Shown here piece by piece: positions 33,764 to 39,561 of a stretch of DNA of 39,561 nucleotides. Source of the stretch: Bacillota bacterium. GTDB taxonomy: Bacteria; Bacillota; Clostridia; Acetivibrionales; JAMNYG01. The notes under the pieces were generated by a model. That model saw only the letters and a program-made list of their open reading frames with translations. It did not search any database and was not told where the DNA came from. The position numbers and the translations under genes were made by a program. The DNA lies in the NCBI GenBank assembly GCA_023622945.1, contig JAMNYG010000160.1, forward strand, positions 1 through 39,561. Direction: 5' to 3'. Within the stretch, counting starts at the first letter, position 1, and the number at the start of each line of letters is the position of its first letter.

Positions 33764-34774
33764 CTAAACATTTTTTGCATTTGCATTTATTAATATATCC
33801 GTAACTTTACGCCTTATTTCCTGATCAAGAGAACCGCCTTTAAGAAGTTCAAGAGCCCACAAAACCGCTCCGGTTACCGGTGGTGTTTCCAGAAGGATGA
33901 ATTCTGTTTCCCTGTCAATAAGGGATCTTGCGGTTTTCTTAAATTCCTCCACCAGGGCGGGATTTTCTCCTTTAACATACTGGGACCCGGCCAAAACTAT
34001 CTCTATTGGTTCGTCTTCAGGAAACTTAAGGTTGCGTGCAGCACCGGCGGCACTTTTGGCAGCTTCCCTGCCTACAAACCTCAAAATTTCAAGGGCAGCT
34101 TCATCTCCTTCATTTGCAGCAAAAAACGCTATCCTTGAAAGGGAATCAAATTTAAACTTAGGATATCCTCTTCTGTAAAATGCTTCGACAATATCCTCTT
34201 CATCCTTAATACCAATTTCTTTATAAAGCATATCCTTCATTATGGTAGGCACTCCACACCTGTACATGGAGTCATATACCTTTAGGACCACCATCTGTCC
34301 GATAAATCCTGCACCCGCAAAATCTCCGAAAACAAAGCCGGTACCGCCTATCTGAACCCGGTTTCCCTCACCGTCTATTCCAACACAGCAGGTACCCGTC
34401 CCGTTTATGCTGCATATCCCGTATCCCTTGCTGCATCCTGCCTTAATGCCCAGAAAAGCGTCATTTTCAACGTAATAATTGTTTATTCCCAGTTGCCGCA
34501 CAATATCGGACACCAGTTCTTTTTGCTCCGTAATATCAACTCCGGCCATACCGAATACCCCGTAGCCTATGTCGCCAACTGAAAGTCCCGGTTCTTCAAG
34601 GAGCATGTTTATTTTTTCTTCCAGTTCGCGCCTTACCCCTTCAAAACCTCCCGCTACATTTACATAGTTTGTAGAACCTCCTCTCAGGAAGTTTACAAGA
34701 TTGCCTTCATCATCAAACAATGCATAATGGGTTTTGGTACTTCCCCCGTCCACTCCTATTACATATCGCTTCAT
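33764..34774 (-). CDS. BadF/BadG/BcrA-type N-acetylglucosamine kinase-like protein
   Basis: The 336-residue protein has the ASKHA-fold phosphate motif GVDGGSTKTHYALFD at its N-terminus, GMAGVDIT, the glycine loop INGTGTCCVGID and GGTGFVFGDFAGAGFIG. These are the features of the eukaryotic-like NagK group within the BadF/BadG family. Such kinases phosphorylate GlcNAc or related amino sugars in the cytoplasm. The ATG has GGAGG seven bases upstream. It lies 74 bases downstream of the GH4 glycosidase gene and ends the operon that starts with the sugar isomerase. The exact sugar is inferred from the family only. Confidence 0.88.
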   Translation of the reverse strand: MKRYVIGVDGGSTKTHYALFDDEGNLVNFLRGGSTNYVNVAGGFEGVRRELEEKINMLLEEPGLSVGDIGYGVFGMAGVDITEQKELVSDIVRQLGINNYYVENDAFLGIKAGCSKGYGICSINGTGTCCVGIDGEGNRVQIGGTGFVFGDFAGAGFIGQMVVLKVYDSMYRCGVPTIMKDMLYKEIGIKDEEDIVEAFYRRGYPKFKFDSLSRIAFFAANEGDEAALEILRFVGREAAKSAAGAARNLKFPEDEPIEIVLAGSQYVKGENPALVEEFKKTARSLIDRETEFILLETPPVTGAVLWALELLKGGSLDQEIRRKVTDILINANAKNV

Positions 34775-34848
34775 ATCGGCACCTCCAGAGGAATATGACT
34801 ATAAAAGCTGAACATGACTTTTATTTAAAGAATCTCATTCAAGGAATT

Positions 34849-36138
34849 TCATTTAAAAAACTGTGGCAGGTAATCCTTGTTAACCCGGAGCATTTCATCC
34901 AAAACTCCCTTGGCTTTCTGATAATCGCCGACCAACGGGTTAATGAGCAGTGCGTTCAGTGCTTCATGATAGTCCCCGTATATGCCTGCCCGGACGGCAT
35001 GCTTCTCGTAAGCTTTAAGAGTTCTCATCATGCCCTTTACATGCTGGTTGTCGAAATCTCTTACCGGGATTGGTTTCGCCCCGTTTTTGCCGACAATGCA
35101 CGGTATTTCCACTACATCATTGTAATCCATGAAGTCCAAAGCTCCCTGGTTCAGTATATCTACCACATGCTCTTCGTTTTTGTCATTATGGATGGCAGAT
35201 ATCAGGGATACGGCAGCTTCTGAGTACATTGCTCCCCCTCTTTTGTCGAGGGCTGCCGGTTTTTCCACCAGTTCAGGCTTCTGGTAAAGAGCCAGGAGCT
35301 CTTCTTCAATTTCCTTGCACACTTCTCCTCTCGATTTCTTTTCTTCTTTCAGGTGTTTTAATTGTCTGTCACGGTAATAGTAATATGACAGGTAACCGCT
35401 TGGTATTCCCCTGATGCTTTTTAACAGATCTTCATCCAGTTCTATGCTCTTAATGTTTTTCATGCTGACGAAATCCTGTTTCCCCGAAAGCCGTTCCTGA
35501 AGTATTTCCTTTCCGTCACAATATATTGCCGTAACCCAGCTTAGGTGGTTCAGCCCCATGTACTGGATTTTTACGTCATTTGAACCTTCAGGTACCAATT
35601 CCATGGCTCTTTTTTTCATTCCCAACGGTGCATTGCACAGTCCCATCATTTTTACACCGGTATAATTAAGAAGGGCTTCAGCGATAATTCCGGAGGGGTT
35701 TGCAAAGTTTATAAGCCATGCATCCGGGCAGAGTTTTTCCATCCTTTTTACGATATCCATCATCACCGGTATGGTCCTCATGGCTTTCATAAAGCCCCCT
35801 ACGCCGGTGGTCTCCTGGCCTATGAGGTCATATTTTAAAGGTATTTTTTCATCATTTATCCTGGCTTCCAGCATGCCGACCCTTATCTGGGTGATTACAT
35901 AATCAGCTCCCGACAGTGCCTCATCAAGGTCATCGGTCAGGATTACCTCTGAGTCTATATTTTTCGCCCTAAGCATTCTCTTGACAAAAGAACCTACAAT
36001 ATTGCGCTTGCGTTCGTTGATATCCATCAGGTAGAAGTGGGAAACAGGAAGTTCGTCCTTTCTCCTGATAAAACCATCGAAAAGCTCCGGAGTATAAGTG
36101 CTTCCTGAACCTATAACAGCAATTTTTAAGCCTTTCAT
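34849..36138 (-). CDS. GH4-family NAD- and metal-dependent 6-phospho-glycosidase
   Basis: The 429-residue protein shows the GH4 Rossmann start IAVIGSGSTYTPELFDGF, ITQIRVGMLEAR, the NFANPSGI motif, and metal ligands in GLCNAPLGM and MGLNHLSWV. GH4 enzymes use NAD+ and Mn2+ to cleave glycosides by a redox elimination mechanism; this subgroup is usually annotated 6-phospho-beta-glucosidase. The ATG follows AAAGGAGATAG. It lies between the nitrilase fusion and the NagK-like kinase, with a terminator hairpin in the upstream gap. A phosphorylated substrate implies PTS uptake or a kinase; no PTS gene is in the window. Confidence 0.92.
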   Translation of the reverse strand: MKGLKIAVIGSGSTYTPELFDGFIRRKDELPVSHFYLMDINERKRNIVGSFVKRMLRAKNIDSEVILTDDLDEALSGADYVITQIRVGMLEARINDEKIPLKYDLIGQETTGVGGFMKAMRTIPVMMDIVKRMEKLCPDAWLINFANPSGIIAEALLNYTGVKMMGLCNAPLGMKKRAMELVPEGSNDVKIQYMGLNHLSWVTAIYCDGKEILQERLSGKQDFVSMKNIKSIELDEDLLKSIRGIPSGYLSYYYYRDRQLKHLKEEKKSRGEVCKEIEEELLALYQKPELVEKPAALDKRGGAMYSEAAVSLISAIHNDKNEEHVVDILNQGALDFMDYNDVVEIPCIVGKNGAKPIPVRDFDNQHVKGMMRTLKAYEKHAVRAGIYGDYHEALNALLINPLVGDYQKAKGVLDEMLRVNKDYLPQFFK

Positions 36139-36201
36139 AACACTATCTCCTTTGTTTGATGTGATATGAGATCATTGAATGTTTTTCTTCCCTTTACAGT
36201 G

Positions 36202-36234
36202 AAAAACCCTATACTTGAATTTTAGAGTATAGGG
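36202..36234 (-). terminator. Terminator or attenuator after the nitrilase-fusion gene
   Basis: A perfect 9-bp stem CCCTATACT / AGTATAGGG with a 10-base loop is followed on the minus strand by five T residues. It sits between the nitrilase fusion (stop at 36263) and the GH4 gene, so it should reduce or stop read-through within the gene cluster. Confidence 0.75.
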
Positions 36235-36262
36235 CTCAAACTTTCAATAGATTCACAAAACT

Positions 36263-37516
36263 TCAGTCATTTAGCAGGAATCCATATATATCTGTTCGCC
36301 TTTCCTTGGTAAACACTGTGCGTGGTTCGCTTCCTCCCGGGCCGACAGACATCCAGGGACAGTTGATCCTTTCGGAAAGGTCAACTTCAGCCACAACGGC
36401 GCCTTCTTCACCTTGCTCCATCTTTCCCAGTATTTTCCCTTCAGGGCTTATAATTCTGCTGGGTACCTGGCCGTCCCCACCCGATACCACTACATACATG
36501 CCGTTGAAGTAAGCATGAGCCATTGTGGCAACAGGTGAATAGCCTATTGTGGGAATAAACAGAACCTCGGCGCCTTTAAGCCTTAATATTCTTGCAGGTT
36601 CGGAAAATTCCTGATCCATGCAGATCAATATGCCTATTTTCCCGAAATCGGTTTCAAATACGGGGTATTGGTTCCCCGGCGTAATCCCCATTTCCTTTTC
36701 GTACAGGGGAAGATGGCTTTTTCGATATTTGCCCAGGATTTCTCCCTTCCTGCCTATCAATACTGCAGTGTTGTAAATTAAGTCCTTTTCCTTTTCAAAA
36801 AGGTTCACAATAATATATGCGTTGTGTTGCCTTGCTTTGGCAGCCATTGCATTTGTCAGTTTCCCGGGAATAACTTCACATACCTCTTCCGGGGACAATC
36901 CGGTCATCCTGTCATATGCCATTTCGGTAAGCACGATTACATCCGCTTTTTGTTTGGCTGCTTTGTCTATGACGCTTTCCATGGCAGAAAGATTTTCTGC
37001 AAGGGTTTTCCTTGGTTTAAACAAGGTTGTGGCAAGCCTTACCTTTCTGGCCGATAGAGCCTCCGTCCTTGTAAACACCGGATTTCTCCATGTTATTTCA
37101 TATCCCCTGTAACCCCAGAAAGCCAGTTCAATTTCAAGAGAATCAGCTCCAACAGGTGCTTTTATTGTCCTGCAGAAGCTGTTCCAGCCATCATTTCCCT
37201 GAGCTTTGCCGTCCGCATAATCCCGGGGCAGCTGAATTCCTTTGCTGTTTAACCATGTAAACAAGGCATGGGCGTTAACCAATTCAAATTCGGTGTTTTC
37301 AGTCCTGTATTCAACACTGAAGCTGTATGTTTCCCCACCTGAAATACCTGAAACTTTGCACACCCATTTCCCGAAAAAGTAATCTTTATCACCCGAGGAT
37401 ATTTTAAGAAGGGTATTTCCGTTTTCCTTAAGAACATCAAACCTTGGCGCAATTGCTTCTCTCTGATACCGGCTTTCCCATTTCCCGCTGTCAAAAGCGG
37501 GCAACATATTATTCAT
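36263..37516 (-). CDS. Carbon-nitrogen hydrolase (nitrilase superfamily) with N-terminal carbohydrate-binding-like domain
   Basis: Residues about 165-417 form a nitrilase-fold amidohydrolase with the Glu-Lys-Cys triad in VIVLTEMAYD (about Glu196), YRKSHLP (about Lys266) and GILICMDQEF (about Cys301). The first 150 residues form a separate beta-sandwich-like domain with aromatic-rich strands (YFFGKWVCKVSG, ELAFWGYRGYEITW), similar in pattern to CBM4/9-type domains. Single-domain nitrilases are about 260-300 residues, so this is an extended form. No signal peptide is present. The ATG follows AAGGAGG. With GH4 and NagK-like neighbours it may cleave an amide on a sugar conjugate; the substrate is unknown. 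Confidence 0.85.
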   Translation of the reverse strand: MNNMLPAFDSGKWESRYQREAIAPRFDVLKENGNTLLKISSGDKDYFFGKWVCKVSGISGGETYSFSVEYRTENTEFELVNAHALFTWLNSKGIQLPRDYADGKAQGNDGWNSFCRTIKAPVGADSLEIELAFWGYRGYEITWRNPVFTRTEALSARKVRLATTLFKPRKTLAENLSAMESVIDKAAKQKADVIVLTEMAYDRMTGLSPEEVCEVIPGKLTNAMAAKARQHNAYIIVNLFEKEKDLIYNTAVLIGRKGEILGKYRKSHLPLYEKEMGITPGNQYPVFETDFGKIGILICMDQEFSEPARILRLKGAEVLFIPTIGYSPVATMAHAYFNGMYVVVSGGDGQVPSRIISPEGKILGKMEQGEEGAVVAEVDLSERINCPWMSVGPGGSEPRTVFTKERRTDIYGFLLND

Positions 37517-37526
37517 TCTGCAACCT

Positions 37527-37698
37527 CCTTATCAAAAGGGGACATTCCCTCCTATTATGTGATTCCCGCGACTTTAAGTGAGTGTCCTTTTAACTCAAAA
37601 GTGAGTATCCTCTTGCCTCAAAGAAGACATGCTCTCCTACTAAATGCTCTCGCTACTCAACGGGGATGTCTCCTTATCCCAAAGAGAACATCCCCTCC
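37527..37698 (-). repeat. Three degenerate leader repeats upstream of the nitrilase-fusion gene
   Basis: Copies at 37672-37698, 37609-37637 and 37527-37552 read close to GGAGRGNATGTCYYCTTT on the minus strand, each followed by an A/G-rich GGAG or GAGG segment. Each has a GGAGG-like element beside an ATG. The 201-base gap between the fragment gene and the nitrilase gene consists mostly of these units. The last short frame (MSPFDKEVAE) ends in a TGA overlapping the nitrilase ATG. Confidence 0.55.
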
Positions 37699-37717
37699 TG
37701 TCAAGTATTCCCAAAAT

Positions 37718-38095
37718 TTAGCAGGAGTGCTTCAATACTTTAAACAGCCTCAGGGACAAAGGCTCTATTTCCATATCTTTTCTGTCCTTATCAAAAAGAT
37801 CCTGTACTTCATACTTGGTATGCAGGTTGATTGTCGCAGGGTCCAGGCTTGCATTCAGCACACCCAGCAAGCCTTCCCCTGTCTTTTCATCCTCGTAATA
37901 GAACGGCCCGACGCTGGGGCAGTCTTCCACCCATACCGGCAGCTCATCATACATGAGCCAGTTGACAATCTTCGCTATCTGGTACGCTCTGCACCTGTAG
38001 ATCCAGTTACGCGCCATGAAAGGTGACGGAAATACCGCAACGCGCCCTCCCAGCTCATTTTCATACAGAACAGTGCCGCATGCGAAAACAATCAC
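37718..38095 (-). pseudogene. C-terminal fragment of an unrecognised larger protein
   Basis: The 125-residue frame starts at an internal GTG without a ribosome binding site and is open only a few codons further upstream, right after the isomerase gene. The sequence (GGRVAVFPSPFMARNWIYRC, WVEDCPSVGPFYYEDEKT, LLGVLNASLDPATINL, LSLRLFKVL) reads like the last beta-sandwich domain of a large glycoside hydrolase: aromatic rich and ending in a final strand of the type that closes such proteins. The rest appears deleted. I cannot name the family. It may still be co-transcribed with the isomerase but is probably non-functional. Confidence 0.6.
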
Positions 38096-38131
38096 ATTTA
38101 CATTGCTGCAATAAAATCATCGTAAATACAA

Positions 38132-38959
38132 TCATTTCCCCGAAGATATCCTGTCAAGGATTTCCTTCATGTATTCAATAAAGTACGGCAACGCAACATC
38201 CGCATCCTCCAGGTTTTGGTTCCAGAGTTTTTCCCACTTGAAAGTAATCCAGCCTTTAAATTCATTACCCCCGAGAGCTTTGATGCAATCCTCAATGGGA
38301 ACTACTCCCTTACCCGGAAGTATATCCGTATGCCCCGATTCTGTGAAAACGATATCACAAACATACATCTGCCCTGCAATTTCCTTTACGATGGTGAAAA
38401 CTTCCTTGAAATCCTCCTTTCCGACAACGCAGTGCTCGGGGGAAAATACCAGTCCAAATCTGGGATTGCCCACCATAAGGGCGAGTTCTGCGAATTCTGC
38501 TACGGTATAGATTTTGTAATAATTCTGAATATATATGGAAACTCCCGAATCGTCCTTATCAAGCACAGATGAAAATATCTCGGCGGTCCTTTTCATGTAA
38601 TCATGGCGATTTTTTGCGTTATTGGGATTGCCTGCGCTAAGCCTGACGGATTGGGCACCGAGGTTTGCCCCAATATCCAGGTGGCGAAGTATGGTATCTT
38701 TAAATTCCTGCCATTGCCGTGAAGGCGATTCATCGGCCGGCGCCTTGTTGTAACACATCAGTCCAGCAGCTTCAATGCCTTCGGAGTCAAGGATTTTCCT
38801 TATCTCACTTATCTCCTTTGCTGAGGATTTCTCGGTGAGCTCACCAAGCCGATCGGACACCCTGAGGTCAATTCCGTCATAGCCGTATTTCCTTGCAAGT
38901 TTAATGGATTTCTCCGCTCCCAGACCGGGAGTGGCAAGCGTAGAATAGCTGAGTTTCAC
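38132..38959 (-). CDS. Sugar phosphate isomerase/epimerase-like TIM-barrel protein
   Basis: The 275-residue protein follows the xylose-isomerase-like (AP endonuclease 2) TIM-barrel pattern. It has LSYSTLATPGLG as first strand, KYGYDGIDLRV, GLMCYNKAP, SVRLSAGNPNN, the metal-site region VFSPEHCVVG, and GKGVVPIEDCIKALGGNEFKGWITFKWE near the end. Family members isomerise or epimerise sugars, inosose or related compounds. The start is a GTG nine bases after GGGGGG. It is the first gene of the minus-strand cluster that continues with the truncated gene, nitrilase fusion, GH4 and NagK-like genes, and a TTGTTT-17-TAGAAT promoter lies upstream. Confidence 0.85.
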   Translation of the reverse strand: MKLSYSTLATPGLGAEKSIKLARKYGYDGIDLRVSDRLGELTEKSSAKEISEIRKILDSEGIEAAGLMCYNKAPADESPSRQWQEFKDTILRHLDIGANLGAQSVRLSAGNPNNAKNRHDYMKRTAEIFSSVLDKDDSGVSIYIQNYYKIYTVAEFAELALMVGNPRFGLVFSPEHCVVGKEDFKEVFTIVKEIAGQMYVCDIVFTESGHTDILPGKGVVPIEDCIKALGGNEFKGWITFKWEKLWNQNLEDADVALPYFIEYMKEILDRISSGK

Positions 38960-39036
38960 TTGATTCTACCCCCCAAAAAGTTTGATACTGTTTTATCTTA
39001 ATAGATTTTGAACGTTTTTCCCATCAGTACATTTTA

Positions 39037-39065
39037 ATTCTATAATAAATAATCTTTGTAAACAA
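39037..39065 (-). promoter_or_regulatory. Candidate promoter of the isomerase cluster
   Basis: TTGTTT (39060-39065) and TAGAAT (39037-39042) on the minus strand are exactly 17 bases apart, about 78 bases before the GTG start of the isomerase gene. Confidence 0.45.
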
Positions 39066-39163
39066 GCTTATGAATATTTCCGGGCTCCCTTGCCTTTCCC
39101 GCGGCTTTACGCTTATCTTCCGCATCATGATTGCATAATCATAATTGCATAAAAAACAGCTTT

Positions 39164-39204
39164 GTCACTTAATGAAAAATCAGCATCGTCACTTAATGAA
39201 AAAT
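39164..39204. repeat. Two 17-bp direct repeats, period 24
   Basis: GTCACTTAATGAAAAAT occurs at 39164-39180 and 39188-39204 in the AT-rich gap between the isomerase promoter and the tRNA terminator. The 305-base gap 38960-39264 holds nothing else beyond that promoter and terminator. Confidence 0.7.
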
Positions 39205-39215
39205 TAGCCTTTAAA

Positions 39216-39263
39216 CCAAAAAATAATCAAAACCGTCCACCCTCCCTGACGGTTTTGATTATT
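39216..39263 (-). terminator. Terminator of the tRNA-Leu gene
   Basis: A perfect 16-bp stem (arms 39222-39237 and 39248-39263) with a 10-base loop is followed on the minus strand by a T-rich run. It begins two bases after the encoded CCA of the tRNA. Confidence 0.9.
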
Positions 39264-39264
39264 C

Positions 39265-39350
<86 letters not shown>

Positions 39351-39403
39351 ATATGATATTAATTTTCGGTCCGATTATATGAGATAAGGGGGTCCATCAC
39401 AAT

Positions 39404-39432
39404 ATTATAATGTTTAATCTGAAATTAATCAA
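39404..39432 (-). promoter_or_regulatory. Sigma-A promoter of tRNA-Leu
   Basis: TTGATT (39427-39432) and TATAAT (39404-39409) are exactly 17 bases apart on the minus strand, about 54 bases before the tRNA. A second, weaker TTGACA at 39454-39459 with TATAAC lies upstream. Nothing else is recognised between 39433 and the window end. Confidence 0.8.
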
Positions 39433-39561
39433 GTTATATTTTTTACCGGTTTGTGTCAAGTAAACGTGGGCAATTTTTTTCTATTCATTTTCACTGTAGT
39501 TTAAAACCTAATTTATTCTCTTGTAGCATTCTTAAAAGGTAAAAATGCTGTGCATTTTTCC

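Overview
The window looks like a chromosomal stretch of a fermentative, probably spore-forming member of the Clostridia, perhaps near Clostridium cluster III. The grounds are moderate GC with AT-rich intergenic DNA, strong GGAGG-type ribosome binding sites with frequent GTG and TTG starts, a cdaA-cdaR pair, an AmmeMemoRadiSam pair, and GGGACAGGGGACGGT-type palindromes of the kind common in clostridial genomes. Most genes lie on the minus strand. The taxonomic placement is inference from these features, not from a database match.

Layout on the minus strand, read from transcription start to end. (1) 10790 to about 1058: a small EamA/EmrE-like transporter, a 1268-residue protein with two GT-C glycosyltransferase units, a DPM1/GtrB-like GT2, a GH38 alpha-mannosidase, a ROK kinase and a GmhA-like SIS protein. 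A partial YesN-type response regulator follows at the window edge. The first three genes have the logic of the Arn pathway (lipid-linked sugar synthesis, flipping, transfer outside); the next ones look like intracellular mannoside breakdown. (2) 17667 to 14376: PIG-L deacetylase, Gfo/Idh/MocA dehydrogenase and an FAD-dependent oxidoreductase, ending in a terminator. (3) 26183 to 18357: esterase, DUF4846 lipoprotein, a 12-Asp-box BNR protein, an MFS transporter interrupted by an in-frame TGA, a eukaryotic-type HisA and an AAC(3)-family acetyltransferase bracketed by palindromic repeats. (4) 30872 to 28759: cdaA-cdaR, the c-di-AMP synthase and its regulator, followed by a decayed sulfatase where glmM is often found. 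(5) 33436 to 30992: a tiny membrane peptide, a LigB/MEMO-AMMECR1 fusion and the matching radical SAM enzyme. (6) 38959 to 33764: sugar isomerase-like protein, a truncated gene, a nitrilase with an added beta-sandwich domain, a GH4 glycosidase and a NagK-like kinase. A tRNA-Leu(UAG) with clear promoter and terminator closes the window.

Plus-strand genes are few: a DUF4397 protein with a sigma-K-like promoter, uxaA (altronate dehydratase), a 43-residue membrane peptide and a secreted beta-helix protein.

Taken together this is a carbohydrate-utilisation region with conserved housekeeping pieces (cdaA-cdaR, tRNA-Leu, AmmeMemoRadiSam) embedded in it. Three genes are broken (MFS, sulfatase, and a C-terminal fragment of an unrecognised protein), which suggests recent turnover of sugar genes. 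The best candidates for undescribed biology are the double GT-C protein and its operon, the nitrilase fusion with its repeated leader, and the orphan eukaryotic-type HisA beside AAC(3).
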